Assembly (NCBI RefSeq): GCF_904846315.1
Contig: NZ_CAJHAF010000001.1
Coordinates: forward strand, 2,418,001 to 2,482,000
Direction of reading: 5' to 3'
DNA length: 64,000 bases
DNA from: Psychrobacter jeotgali
Lineage (GTDB): Bacteria > Pseudomonadota > Gammaproteobacteria > Pseudomonadales > Moraxellaceae
The notes beneath the pieces were generated by a model, which saw nothing but the letters and a program-made list of their open reading frames with translations, searched no databases and had not been told where the DNA came from. This document shows, in pieces, positions 1-9,871 of the stretch. A program made the translations under genes and the position numbers. How positions within the stretch are numbered: the stretch's first letter is position 1; each line of letters begins with the position of its first letter.

Positions 1-84
1 TTTTTCGTCTTGTGTTATAGCGTAAGGATGTCTATATTAAAAGTCAGTAGCGTTATCTTAAAAGTACTTAAAAGGGACAAATTC

Positions 85-882
85 ATGACCACTCAAAACA
101 ATACCAACAACCGCATCACTTTTGAGACCGACGGCTATATCTGCCTTATCGGACTTAATCGAGCCGATAAACGCAACGCCTTTGACAGCCATATGATTAA
201 GCGGTTATCCGAAGCATTAACTCGCTATGAAAATGATGATAATCTGCGTTGTGCGCTCATTTTTGCTCATGGAGAACATTTCACCGCTGGTCTTGATTTG
301 ATGGAACTACAAGATAAATGGGACAAAGGCGCGTTTGAATTCAATGATGACGAAATCGATCCATGGGGCATTGGCGGTAAGCTGCGTACTAAGCCTGTGG
401 TGGTGGCGATACAAGGCACCTGCTTTACTGCGGGCATTGAGCTGATGCTCAATAGTGATGTAGTCATCGCTAGTGATAATTGCAACTTTGCGCAGATGGA
501 GGTGCAGCGCGGTATCATGCCTTTTGGCGGAGCGACGGTAAGATTTATCGCGGCAGCGGGTTGGCAAAAAGCTATGTCTTACTTGCTTACGGGTAAGGCA
601 TTTGACGCACAAACCGCGGATAGACTCAATCTAGTTAGTGAAGTGGTCGCAAATGGTGAAGAATACGAGCGCGCTCTGACGATTGCCAAAGAAATTTGTA
701 CCGCAGCTCCGCTTGGTGTGCAAGGGCTACTGTCTTCGGCGCAAGATGTGAGTCGTAGTGGAATTGCCGCTGCCCTAGCCAATATTCATAGCTATTTGCC
801 GCATTTATTTCATTCAGAAGATGCCCGCGAGGGAGCGATGGCGATGGTTGAGAGACGCGAAGCGAATTTTAAAGGGCGCTAG
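85..882 (+). CDS. Crotonase / enoyl-CoA hydratase family protein
   Basis: A 265-residue crotonase-fold protein, expected to act on acyl-CoA thioesters in the cytoplasm. The oxyanion-hole segments are visible as HFTAGLDL and GTCFTAGIELML. Both glutamates used by classical enoyl-CoA hydratases appear to be kept, in AGIEL and in QMEVQRG, so hydratase or isomerase chemistry is plausible; the substrate cannot be read from sequence. The frame stays open 25 codons upstream, but the ATG used here follows an AAAAGGGA ribosome site and gives a normal family length. It stands alone, with a convergent-free 80-bp gap to the next gene. Confidence 0.85.
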   Translation: MTTQNNTNNRITFETDGYICLIGLNRADKRNAFDSHMIKRLSEALTRYENDDNLRCALIFAHGEHFTAGLDLMELQDKWDKGAFEFNDDEIDPWGIGGKLRTKPVVVAIQGTCFTAGIELMLNSDVVIASDNCNFAQMEVQRGIMPFGGATVRFIAAAGWQKAMSYLLTGKAFDAQTADRLNLVSEVVANGEEYERALTIAKEICTAAPLGVQGLLSSAQDVSRSGIAAALANIHSYLPHLFHSEDAREGAMAMVERREANFKGR

Positions 883-964
883 CGCTTGATTTTATATTCA
901 TCCGAAGGTTGATTGATTATAATCGCTTGACTATACCCACGCCTATAAGCGGCTGATCACTACT

Positions 965-1912
965 ATGTTAGACATTATTAACATCACTGCCCCTATTTTT
1001 ATTATCATTGCGCTTGGCTACCTATGTGTCCGTATTAAAGCCATCGATCCTAAGCACGCTAAAGGTATGGGTAGTCTGGTGTTAAATATTGCGCTACCAG
1101 CATTGATGTTTAACGCCATTGCCGACCTGCCTTTTCAACAGGTTATCCTACCGTATTATCTATTCATTTATGCTCTAGGCTCGGTCATAGCTTTTATGGT
1201 CGGTGTGGTATTGACCAAAATGATTTGGCGACAAGATAATGTGTCAGCGGCTCTCAACTCCACGGCGCTCTCGTTCTCTAACAGTGCCTTTATCGGCTAT
1301 GCGGTAGTCTCCATGGTTATCGGTTCTGATAAAGCGGCGACTTACTTATCCATGGGCATTCTGATTGAAAACTTTTTAATCTTGCCAATGCTATTTATCA
1401 TGGCGGAGATGAATCCTGATTCAGATAAGTCTCTAGCCAGCGTGCTGCTCGGTATAGGTAAAAACTTCACCCGTAACCCACTTATCATCACTATCGTGAT
1501 CAGTGTCATTTTCTCTATCTTTAGTATTCCTGTACCGCAAGTGGTCGCCCAAACCGCACAGATACTCACTGGCGCTGCGGCACCAGTTGCCCTATTCGTG
1601 ATCGGGATGAGCCTATATGGGCTGGAGCTAAAAGGTGATTTACCAAAAATCACTACGGTCGGTTTGGGTAAGCTGGTGCTGCATCCGCTAATGATTCTGC
1701 TGGCTATCACTCTAATCCCAGGCGGCACGCTGGAGGATAAATATGTGGCTATGCTGTTCGCCTCAGCGCCGGTGTTCTCGACCATCGCTATCATCGGGCA
1801 ACACTATGGCTTGGTCAATCGGATGTCGGCTATCGTGATTATTTCTACCATTGGCTCGTTCTTTAGTATGAGCGCGGTGCTTATTTATTGGCAGATGACG
1901 GTTGGGTTTTAG
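965..1912 (+). CDS. AEC (auxin efflux carrier) family transporter
   Basis: A 315-residue integral membrane protein of about ten hydrophobic helices in the two five-helix halves typical of the AEC/PIN-like family. The N-terminal helix leads into the ALPALMFNAIADLPF segment, where bacterial AEC proteins carry the conserved N/P-rich crossover. The second half (from about residue 165) repeats the pattern. Family members export or import organic acids such as malate, or amino-acid derivatives; the substrate here is unknown. No clear Shine-Dalgarno precedes the ATG, but the length and N-terminus fit the family. Confidence 0.85.
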   Translation: MLDIINITAPIFIIIALGYLCVRIKAIDPKHAKGMGSLVLNIALPALMFNAIADLPFQQVILPYYLFIYALGSVIAFMVGVVLTKMIWRQDNVSAALNSTALSFSNSAFIGYAVVSMVIGSDKAATYLSMGILIENFLILPMLFIMAEMNPDSDKSLASVLLGIGKNFTRNPLIITIVISVIFSIFSIPVPQVVAQTAQILTGAAAPVALFVIGMSLYGLELKGDLPKITTVGLGKLVLHPLMILLAITLIPGGTLEDKYVAMLFASAPVFSTIAIIGQHYGLVNRMSAIVIISTIGSFFSMSAVLIYWQMTVGF

Positions 1913-2069
1913 GGGATGAAGGAGCGTATCCTGCTTTCACATCCATCAGCCAACTCTCAACCCACTTCCTAAACTAACTGTTAACGAATATTACATTTTT
2001 ACTTCAATATCCTTAGTGTCATAATGGACTAGCCATCAACAGATAATAACAACGATAAGTGAGGCAAGC

Positions 2070-4748
2070 ATGTGGCATAGCAAAACCAAGGAGCAAGTAG
2101 AAGACGAGCTAGACGTCGATCCCTCCGAGGGGCTAAGCGAGCAACAAGTAGCGGCGAGGCTAGAAAAATATGGCAAAAACAAAATTGAAGGCAGCAAAAA
2201 GAAAAGCCTGATAGCGATGTTTTTTGCGCAAATGCAAGACGCCTTGATCTATGTGCTGCTGGCGGCGACGGTGATTACCTTTATCATTGGTGAGTATATC
2301 GATGGCACTATAATTCTGCTGGTGGTGCTGATCAACGCCGTCATTGGCGTGGTGCAGGAGTATAAGGCTGAGCAGGCCATTGAAGCGCTGCAAAAAATGT
2401 CCAACCCCAAAACTGTGGTGCGCCGCGCCGGTAGCAATCAAGAGATTGATTCAGAAGACCTAGTGCCGGGCGATGTGGTACTCATTGATGCTGGACGTTT
2501 TATTCCAGCAGATTTGCGTTTGATTCAATCCTCCAATTTGCAGATTGAAGAGTCGGCCCTGACTGGTGAGTCGGTGGCGGCGAACAAAGATGCGAGCGTG
2601 GTTATTGATGATAAGGGTATCAATATCGGTGACCGTAGCAATATGGCGTTTCGCTCGACCACCGCCACTTATGGGCGCGGCGAAGGGATGGTTATCGCCA
2701 CCGGTATGCAGACCGAGATGGGTAAGATAGCTAGCATCTTGGACAATGAAGACGATACCATGACCCCGCTACAAAAGCGCTTGAATGAGCTGGGTAAGAC
2801 GCTCGGGCTGATGGCGATTGGGGTGTCAGTAGTGATTTTAGCGATCAGCTTGTTTCAGGGCAGAGATACCTTTGAGATGTTCTTGACTGCTATTAGCTTG
2901 GCGGTGGCAGCGATTCCAGAGGGGTTGGCGGCGATTGTGGCGATTGTATTGGCGCTGGGTGTGACCCGGATGTCAAAGATTAACGCTATTATCAAAAAGC
3001 TACCGGCGGTTGAAACACTGGGATCGGTGAATATTATTTGCTCAGATAAAACCGGTACCCTTACCCAAAATCGTATGACTGTGGTCGAGCACTTTACCTT
3101 GCAGGGTGATAAGACTGTTGTTGGACATGCTGAGGCTGATACTCATATTGAGCTAAACGACGATGAAACACTGATGGTGCGTAGTTTTTTGCTTTGTAAT
3201 GATGCCTCAATCGAAGGTGGGGAAGAGACGGGCGATCCGACCGAGATTGCGCTGGTGGCTTATGCTGAAAAGGCGGGTTTGCTTAAGTCAAAACAAGAGG
3301 CCAAATATCCACGTATCGATGAGCGACCTTTTGACTCTGAGCGTAAATTGATGTCGACCTTAAACCAGCTGGATGCCAATCAGACAAGTAAATGCTATAG
3401 AGTGAATATAAAAGGAGCGATCGATCAAGTGCTGCCGCTTTGTACTCATGTTTTAGATCATGGCGAGGTAGTAGCGATTACCGATGCGCATAAACAGCGA
3501 TTTCTTGCAGCGTCAAAAGCGATGGGTAGCAAAGCGTTACGGGTATTGGCAGCGGCTTATAAAGAGGTTGATAAAGTCATCACTCCTAAGCAGATGGAAC
3601 AGGAGTTAGTATTTGTCGGCATGGTCGGGATGATGGATCCGCCGCGAGAGGAGGTCAAGGACTCCATTCGTGAAGCCAAAAACGCTGGCATTACGCCCAT
3701 TATGATTACTGGCGATCACGCCGATACCGCTTTTGCGATTGCTAAACAATTGGATATGGCGTCAGAGCGCACGCAGGCTATTTCAGGCTACGATATCAAT
3801 CAGATGAGCGCGGACACCTTTACTAAAGAGGTCTTAAACTACCGAGTATTTGCTCGGGTTAGCCCAGAGCATAAAGTGCGCATTGTCAAAGCCTTACAGT
3901 CACATGGCAATATCGTCTCGATGACCGGCGACGGGGTCAATGATGCGCCAGCGCTCAAGGCGGCTGATATTGGAGTGGCGATGGGCATTACTGGCACCGA
4001 TGTGTCGAAAGGCGCCAGCGATATGATTCTGACCGATGACAACTTTACCACCATCGTTCATGCTATTGAAGAGGGGCGTAATATCTATAAGAATATCAAG
4101 AAGGCGGTGGTCTTCTTGTTATCTTGTAACTTGGGCGAAGTGATTACTATCTTGGTCGCTATCATGCTCTCATGGCCGTTACCTTTACTAGCGACGCAGA
4201 TTTTATGGATTAATCTCATTACTGATTCGTTCCCTGCTATTGCGCTGGGCGTCGATACGCCTGATAAAGAAGTGATGAATGACAAACCGCGTGATCCTAG
4301 TGAGAGCTTCTTTGCAGGCGGCGTGGCGTTTAGAGCGATTATAGGCGGGGTGCTGATTGGGGCGTTATCATTACTGGCTTTTTATATTGGACTGAGCGAA
4401 GAGGGTTATCATCTGGGGCAACGAGATATCCCTGAAAGTGTATTGGCTCATGCTAGAACCATGACCTTTGTGGTGCTGGCAGGCTCGCAGTTGTTTTACT
4501 CGTTGGCGCTGCGTCATGAATCCAAGTCTATTTTTCAATTGGGACTGTTCTCCAATCCTTATTTGGTCGCTGCGGTGGTATTTGGTTTTGCACTGCAAGT
4601 TGTGGTTATTAGCGTGCCATTTTTGGCCGATGCTTTTAAGCTGCAAGCGCTAGAGATGCAAGACTGGCTCATTGTGCTGGGGCTATCACTTATTCCGTTT
4701 GTGCTCAAAGAGTTGTCTAAGTTGTTTATCAAGTATGAGAAGATGTAG
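2070..4748 (+). CDS. Cation-transporting P-type ATPase, Ca2+-type (P2A-like)
   Basis: A full-length 892-residue P-type ATPase of the inner membrane. Order: N-terminal cation-ATPase domain, actuator loop with LTGES, PEGLAAIVAIVLALG in membrane helix 4, phosphorylation site CSDKTGTLT with aspartate 326, MITGDHADTA and TGDGVNDAPALK in the P domain, then six C-terminal helices. The M4 PEGL, M5 NLGEV and M6 NLITD segments match positions that bind Ca2+ in SERCA-type pumps, so Ca2+ (or Mn2+) export is the favoured role rather than H+ or Na+/K+ transport. It begins after a GAGGCAAGC ribosome site. No linked regulator is visible. Confidence 0.88.
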   Translation: MWHSKTKEQVEDELDVDPSEGLSEQQVAARLEKYGKNKIEGSKKKSLIAMFFAQMQDALIYVLLAATVITFIIGEYIDGTIILLVVLINAVIGVVQEYKAEQAIEALQKMSNPKTVVRRAGSNQEIDSEDLVPGDVVLIDAGRFIPADLRLIQSSNLQIEESALTGESVAANKDASVVIDDKGINIGDRSNMAFRSTTATYGRGEGMVIATGMQTEMGKIASILDNEDDTMTPLQKRLNELGKTLGLMAIGVSVVILAISLFQGRDTFEMFLTAISLAVAAIPEGLAAIVAIVLALGVTRMSKINAIIKKLPAVETLGSVNIICSDKTGTLTQNRMTVVEHFTLQGDKTVVGHAEADTHIELNDDETLMVRSFLLCNDASIEGGEETGDPTEIALVAYAEKAGLLKSKQEAKYPRIDERPFDSERKLMSTLNQLDANQTSKCYRVNIKGAIDQVLPLCTHVLDHGEVVAITDAHKQRFLAASKAMGSKALRVLAAAYKEVDKVITPKQMEQELVFVGMVGMMDPPREEVKDSIREAKNAGITPIMITGDHADTAFAIAKQLDMASERTQAISGYDINQMSADTFTKEVLNYRVFARVSPEHKVRIVKALQSHGNIVSMTGDGVNDAPALKAADIGVAMGITGTDVSKGASDMILTDDNFTTIVHAIEEGRNIYKNIKKAVVFLLSCNLGEVITILVAIMLSWPLPLLATQILWINLITDSFPAIALGVDTPDKEVMNDKPRDPSESFFAGGVAFRAIIGGVLIGALSLLAFYIGLSEEGYHLGQRDIPESVLAHARTMTFVVLAGSQLFYSLALRHESKSIFQLGLFSNPYLVAAVVFGFALQVVVISVPFLADAFKLQALEMQDWLIVLGLSLIPFVLKELSKLFIKYEKM

Positions 4749-4790
4749 GATAGTTAATATTAAATAAAAACCATCCCTAAGGAGCAGCCC

Positions 4791-5948
4791 ATGGCATACA
4801 ATTTTGATGAGATAATCGACAGAAGCAATACAGGGTCAATTAAATGGCACTATAGCGATGACACGATTCCGCTATGGGTGGCGGATATGGATTTTAAGGC
4901 GGCTCAGCCTATCTTGGATAGCCTGCAGCGTGTGGTGAATCACGGTATTTTAGGTTATACCAAGCCTACCAAGGCTTTGTTTGAGGCGATTATTAATTGG
5001 CATAGCAGTCGTTATGATTTGCAGCTTATTGAAGAGAATATTTTATTCTCGCCGGGCGTGGTGCCAAGCCTAGCGCTGATGATGCACATATTTACCGAGG
5101 CAGGCGAGGCGGTACTGGTCAATGATCCTATTTATACGCCGTTTATGACCAAGGTTGAGCAAAATAATCGCACGCTGGTGACATCGCCCCTAAAGGAAGT
5201 TGACGGTAAATATCAGCTAGATTTGGACGACATCGAAGCCAAGATAGTTGAGCATAAGGTAAAACTGTATTTATTATGCAATCCGCACAATCCGGGCGGG
5301 CGTGTGTGGACGGTAGGCGAGCTTGAAGCGCTGCTTTTGCTTTGCAAAAAGCATGAGGTAGCGATTGTCAGTGATGAGATTCATCAAGACTTAACTTTGA
5401 GTGGTCATAAATTTGTGCCCTTTTTAAAGCTAGCAGCAGCAGAAAATTACGCACATAAAGTGGTCAGCCTGACCTCCATGACCAAAACCTTTAACGTAGC
5501 CGGTATTAAAGGCTCGATGATCTTTGCTAAAGATCAGGCGTTACTCAAAAAAATCAGCCAACAGCAGCAGTTAAATGATGAGTATGAGCTGAATTTATTT
5601 GCTTATATGGTGATGCAAAGCGCTTATGAAGAGGGCGAAGAGTGGCTCACACAGGCGCTGGCTTATATTGAAAAAAATATCGAGTTGACGCTAGATTTTT
5701 TGGCAGGGCATCTGCCTGATATTAAGGTGATGCGCCCAGAGGCGTCGTATTTGATTTGGCTGGATTGTTCTGCCTATGGCGATGATGATCAGGCGCTCTA
5801 TGACAAACTGCGAGAGGCGAAAGTTGAGCTCAATGCAGGGATTAAATACGGTAACGAGGGACATCTAAAAATGCGCCTGAACGTGGCTTGTCCTGAGGCG
5901 CTATTGCGAGAGGGATTAAATCGGGTTTATGCGGCTTTTGGTGATTAA
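4791..5948 (+). CDS. MalY/PatB-type PLP-dependent C-S lyase (aminotransferase fold)
   Basis: A 385-residue fold-type I PLP enzyme. It has the MalY/PatB hallmarks: LWVADMDFKAAQP near the N-terminus, NPHNPGGRVWT, SDEIHQDL, and SMTKTFNVAGIKGS, in which Lys232 should carry the PLP Schiff base. MalY/PatB proteins are cystathionine beta-lyases that release homocysteine or sulfide. The start follows an AAGGAG site. It lies 42 bp behind the ATPase gene on the same strand, so co-transcription is possible but no functional link is obvious. Confidence 0.87.
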   Translation: MAYNFDEIIDRSNTGSIKWHYSDDTIPLWVADMDFKAAQPILDSLQRVVNHGILGYTKPTKALFEAIINWHSSRYDLQLIEENILFSPGVVPSLALMMHIFTEAGEAVLVNDPIYTPFMTKVEQNNRTLVTSPLKEVDGKYQLDLDDIEAKIVEHKVKLYLLCNPHNPGGRVWTVGELEALLLLCKKHEVAIVSDEIHQDLTLSGHKFVPFLKLAAAENYAHKVVSLTSMTKTFNVAGIKGSMIFAKDQALLKKISQQQQLNDEYELNLFAYMVMQSAYEEGEEWLTQALAYIEKNIELTLDFLAGHLPDIKVMRPEASYLIWLDCSAYGDDDQALYDKLREAKVELNAGIKYGNEGHLKMRLNVACPEALLREGLNRVYAAFGD

Positions 5949-5983
5949 TAAGGCTTTATAAAGCGAGACAAGATTTACTGCTC

Positions 5984-6481
5984 TCAAGGCTTTATTTGAC
6001 CTAAATCCTCTAAATCTACAAACTCCTTTTTGCCATGGATAGTATACATTTTGCGTTTGATGTCTGGATAATTACAGATATCAAACGCTGGTCTGCTGCC
6101 ACCCATTAAATAGGTAGCATCCATATCGCTATTATTACGCATAGAATGCGCCGCCCCCTGTGCGGGAAAACCGACAAAATCTCCTGCATTTAGCTGATAA
6201 GTTTCATCACCATAACGCAGCGACAGCTCACCAGATAGCATATAAATGAACTCGTCTGACTCTTCATGATAGTGATGCTGCGTGGTTTCATCACCCGACT
6301 CAACGCGCACAAGATGCAAACCGAATTTGGTAAGGCCAACGATATCACTCAATGAAACCGTATGACGAATAGCATTTTCGTTAAACTGATGGATGTGCTT
6401 GGTTTCAGGGGTGTTTTCAATATTGGACTTAGTTAGGACGTAATGCTGAGTGTTTTTGAGTGTGGACTTTGGTGTAGTCAT
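5984..6481 (-). CDS. Cupin-domain protein
   Basis: A 165-residue single-cupin protein. After a roughly 50-residue lead, the first cupin motif reads as ESGDETTQHHYHEESDEFIY, with histidines and a glutamate placed to bind a metal. The second is GDFVGFPAQGAAHSMRNNSD with a further histidine. The fold and metal ligands are clear; the ligand or reaction is not. It is convergent with the MalY-like gene and is preceded by GGAG eight bases before the ATG. It sits next to the FGGY/GlpD cluster, which hints only weakly at a carbohydrate link. Confidence 0.8.
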   Translation of the reverse strand: MTTPKSTLKNTQHYVLTKSNIENTPETKHIHQFNENAIRHTVSLSDIVGLTKFGLHLVRVESGDETTQHHYHEESDEFIYMLSGELSLRYGDETYQLNAGDFVGFPAQGAAHSMRNNSDMDATYLMGGSRPAFDICNYPDIKRKMYTIHGKKEFVDLEDLGQIKP

Positions 6482-6554
6482 AGCTTAGTCTCCGTTATTA
6501 TTATCTTAAACTTGAGTCTATAGAGGCAATAAAGGTTTAACTCAGAAGTGTAAT

Positions 6555-8123
6555 TCACTTAGTAGGATAACCGGTGATGTCTTGAATGCTCCGATATAAA
6601 GGCTTTAAGCGCTCGTACATCTTAAGATAGACTTGGTTATAAAGACGCTTATAGAGTTGCACATTGGCTTCAATAGGTAAGAACTCATCGCCTAAATGGG
6701 TCATGGCTGCGCTAGCCGTAGCGTGGTCGGGATAGACGCCGAGCCCCACCGCGCAGTTGATAGCAGCGCCTAGCCCTGCGGCTTCATAAGTGTGCGGGCG
6801 GTAAGCGGGCATGGCAAAGATATCGGCGGTGAGCTGCATGGCGGCGTCGCTTTGGGAGCCGCCGCCTGAGACCCGCAGGTGTTTGATGGGCTTTCCGGTA
6901 CGCTTCTCGATAGTATCAAAGCCGAGTTTGAGCTCGTAAGCCAGCCCCTCCAAGATCGCACGGTACACGTGCGCCCGTGTGTGTACATCGCCAAAGCCAA
7001 TAAGTGCACCTTTGCCCTCAAGCCCCGGATGACGGACGCCGGGCGACCAATAGGGCTGCATTATAAGTCCCATAGAGCCCGCCGGAATGTCTTTGACGGC
7101 CTTATCGAGGAGCTTTTCGGTGTCGATGCCTTGGGTCTTTGCCAGCTGCTGCTCATAATGGGCGAATTGTTCTTTGAACCAGCTGACCATCCAAAAGCCG
7201 CGATAGATCATATATTCGTGATTGTAGTAATTAGGCGCAGCGGCGGTGTAGGCGGGCATGTGCTTGAGGATCTCGATGTAATCGGGGGAGATGGTATTGA
7301 TAGTGGCGGTAGTGCCAAAGCTTAAGCAGGCGGTATCGGCTGCCAGACCGGCTGCACCCAGCGCTTCGCAGGCCTTATCACTGGCGGCGGCAATCATCGG
7401 TGTGCCTTGAGGGATACCTGTGGCCTCGGCGGCTTTGACGGTTATCTCACCAAGCCTTTGCCCCGGTGGGACGATTTTGGGCATTTGCTCAGGCGTACAG
7501 CTGAACAGTCGCCATTTAAGATCTTTGGGCTTTAGCCATGTTTGTGCCTTGTAGTCGTAAGGTAGATAGCCTACCGAATGACCGTTAGAGTCGATAAGCT
7601 CGCCAGTAAGCTGATAGGTCAGGTAAGCGGAGAGGTTGACATAGTGGGCGGTCTTGTCCCAAATCTCTGGCTCATGATGCGCCAGCCAATTACAGCGCGC
7701 TTTTTGCTGCGCCTCTTGCACCAATTCGCCCATGCCGATGATTTTAGTGAGCGGGCTTAAAAAACCAATGTCATTAGTCTTACCGCGGCGCAAATCCATC
7801 CAAACGATAGCGGGACGTAGCGGCTGTTTGTCTTTATCAAGGCAGATCATGGTATAGCGCTGGGTGGCGAGACTGACGCCAGCGATTTGTTCAGGTTGAA
7901 TCTCACAGCATTGCCAGAGTTGCTGACAAGCCTCAGTTAGCTTTTGCCAATAGTAGTCGGCGTGCTGCTCGGCAAAGCTTGGCTGCTCGGAGAAATACGG
8001 CTCAATAGGGATGCGGGCTTTGGCGATCTCGGTACCAAATTGATCAAAGATAAGCGCTCTGACGCTTTGGGTACCATTGTCGATAGCAAGGAGGTAAATA
8101 GGGTCATTGGTATTATTAGTCAT
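6555..8123 (-). CDS. FGGY-family carbohydrate kinase
   Basis: A 522-residue sugar or polyol kinase of the FGGY family (actin-like ATPase fold). The N-terminal ATP-phosphate motif reads AIDNGTQSVRALIFD, a second phosphate loop lies in CLSFGTTATINT, and the C-terminal domain contains LRVSGGGSQSDAAMQLTADIF. It is last in a tight minus-strand series behind a GlpD-like dehydrogenase and an AGPS-like flavoprotein, with 50 bp to the dehydrogenase. This suggests it phosphorylates glycerol or a glycerol-like polyol whose phosphate is then oxidised. It is not a close textbook GlpK by eye, so no symbol is given. Confidence 0.85.
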   Translation of the reverse strand: MTNNTNDPIYLLAIDNGTQSVRALIFDQFGTEIAKARIPIEPYFSEQPSFAEQHADYYWQKLTEACQQLWQCCEIQPEQIAGVSLATQRYTMICLDKDKQPLRPAIVWMDLRRGKTNDIGFLSPLTKIIGMGELVQEAQQKARCNWLAHHEPEIWDKTAHYVNLSAYLTYQLTGELIDSNGHSVGYLPYDYKAQTWLKPKDLKWRLFSCTPEQMPKIVPPGQRLGEITVKAAEATGIPQGTPMIAAASDKACEALGAAGLAADTACLSFGTTATINTISPDYIEILKHMPAYTAAAPNYYNHEYMIYRGFWMVSWFKEQFAHYEQQLAKTQGIDTEKLLDKAVKDIPAGSMGLIMQPYWSPGVRHPGLEGKGALIGFGDVHTRAHVYRAILEGLAYELKLGFDTIEKRTGKPIKHLRVSGGGSQSDAAMQLTADIFAMPAYRPHTYEAAGLGAAINCAVGLGVYPDHATASAAMTHLGDEFLPIEANVQLYKRLYNQVYLKMYERLKPLYRSIQDITGYPTK

Positions 8124-8173
8124 AGTCGTCCTTAACTATGTAGAAATAAAGGTTGAAACTAACTTAGAAAACC

Positions 8174-9847
8174 TTAAGCCGCAGGCAAATGATAATAGCG
8201 CTGCCATAAGTCTTGATAGCGAGCGACTTCCTGTTGCCATTTTTGTTCATCCCAGCCCAGCTCCTCTTGAAAGATTTTCTGGATTCTAGCGCTGATAAGC
8301 GGCGTCAAAGCGCCATTAGGCAGTATTAACCCCAAGCGCGTACGCCGTAGCAATAAATCATCTAAATGCATGACCTGCTCGCAACGTACAGCAAAGCGAA
8401 TTTCCGCCCAAATGGTGTTGCTATCGGTCACATAAGCCAAATCGTCGTCATGCGCCAGCTCAAGTAAGGTATCAAGCTGGAGACCATAGAATCCTTGCAA
8501 GCGTTGTTGTAAGTCAATTGGCAAAGTCGTAAATTTGGGATGAGTTGGTGCTGTATTGCTAAAGACTTGGTCGTTAAATGGGGCACTTTGCTCAGTAGCC
8601 GATTCATCAAACGCCAGCACCTTTTGGCAAATCTTTAATACATCAAGGGCTATCAAGCGAAAGGTAGTGAGCTTGCCGCCGCTGACAGTCACTAAATTAT
8701 TATCTAACCAAACGCTATGATCGCGCTTCTCTTTACTCGGGCTAACCCGTTTACCATCACCGCTCTCTGAGATTAGCGGACGTACGCCTGCCCAAGTGCT
8801 AATCACATCCTCTCGGCTCAGGTTGATGTTATTAAAAAGACCGTTAGTCGCAGCCAATAAATAATCCACCTCTTCGCTAGTAATGCCGACCTCTTCATCA
8901 TTTAAAGGGGGATGGTCCAAGTCGGTAGTACCAAGAACAGTACGGTTCTCCCAAGGAAAGACAAATACCGCTCTTTTATCAACAGGATGCAAAAAAGTAT
9001 AGGCTTGCTTAATCGGTAAACGCTGCTGACTAACAACTAGATGACTGCCGCGCGACGGACGAATTTGCTTATGAAAACTTTGCTCGGTCTGAGCGCGGGC
9101 TTGCATACGTAGGGTATCTGCCCAAGCGCCGGTGGCACTGACCACCACTTTGGCATAAACTTCATAGGTTTGACCGTTATTAGCAGCTATAGAATCTGCG
9201 TCAGACGTATCTTTGAGCGTTGCACCCACGACTAAACCCTGCTCATTAGTGAGTAACGACTCGGCTTTAAGATAGTTAATCGCCTGCGCACCGTCATGAA
9301 TGGCTTCATCAAGTACGCGCATCACTAGCCGGGAATCATCGGTCACCGCATCACTAAATTGACTGGCACCCAAGAATTTATCTTGCTTGATATACGGATT
9401 AACACCAAGAAAGGCGTCTTTTTTAAAGTATTTAAAATAGCGCCTGCCCGCCAGTTTATCGTAGACTCGCAGCAAAGTATTAAAGATCCAAGGCGGTGGA
9501 AACTTGCCTTTATAGTGCGGCATGACGAAATGCATCTCGTTGACCAGACCGCCCGCTTCATTGAGCATACGTTCACGCTCACGCACGCTAAGCAGTGTGG
9601 TTTTGTAATCGCCGGAAGCAATGTAGCGTAGTCCGCCATGCACCATCTTGCTAGAGCGGCTTGAGGTGCCCCAAGCGAAGTCTTTTTGCTCAATGAGTAA
9701 CACTTTTAGACCGCGCCTTGCCGCTTCACGAGCAATACCCGCACCAGTAATACCACCACCGATAATGAGCATATCCCAAGGTTTAGATTGAGATAAGGGT
9801 TGAGATAGGGGCGCTAGGGCTTGCTGGCGCTGCGTACTTTCAGTCAT
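8174..9847 (-). CDS. glpD: Glycerol-3-phosphate dehydrogenase/oxidase (GlpD-type)
   Basis: A 557-residue FAD enzyme of the DAO superfamily, expected to be membrane-associated and to pass electrons from glycerol 3-phosphate to quinone, giving dihydroxyacetone phosphate. The Rossmann FAD motif IIGGGITGAGIAREAARRG starts near residue 28, followed by the GlpD signatures GTSSRSSKMVHGGLRY and STWAGVRPLISE. The C-terminal helical DAO_C domain is present, so the protein is full length. It lies 24 bp downstream of the AGPS-like gene and 50 bp upstream of the kinase, which supports one operon for a glycerol or glycerol-ether substrate. Confidence 0.88.
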   Translation of the reverse strand: MTESTQRQQALAPLSQPLSQSKPWDMLIIGGGITGAGIAREAARRGLKVLLIEQKDFAWGTSSRSSKMVHGGLRYIASGDYKTTLLSVRERERMLNEAGGLVNEMHFVMPHYKGKFPPPWIFNTLLRVYDKLAGRRYFKYFKKDAFLGVNPYIKQDKFLGASQFSDAVTDDSRLVMRVLDEAIHDGAQAINYLKAESLLTNEQGLVVGATLKDTSDADSIAANNGQTYEVYAKVVVSATGAWADTLRMQARAQTEQSFHKQIRPSRGSHLVVSQQRLPIKQAYTFLHPVDKRAVFVFPWENRTVLGTTDLDHPPLNDEEVGITSEEVDYLLAATNGLFNNINLSREDVISTWAGVRPLISESGDGKRVSPSKEKRDHSVWLDNNLVTVSGGKLTTFRLIALDVLKICQKVLAFDESATEQSAPFNDQVFSNTAPTHPKFTTLPIDLQQRLQGFYGLQLDTLLELAHDDDLAYVTDSNTIWAEIRFAVRCEQVMHLDDLLLRRTRLGLILPNGALTPLISARIQKIFQEELGWDEQKWQQEVARYQDLWQRYYHLPAA

Positions 9848-9871
9848 AAATTACTCTTGTTAATTTGTTTT

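Noticed and set aside
267..518. Antisense ORF of 83 codons inside the crotonase gene
   Set aside because: It is fully covered by a strong coding gene on the other strand, has no ribosome site and no recognisable protein features. The same reasoning removed other long antisense ORFs, such as those at 6879-7325 and 54595-55065.
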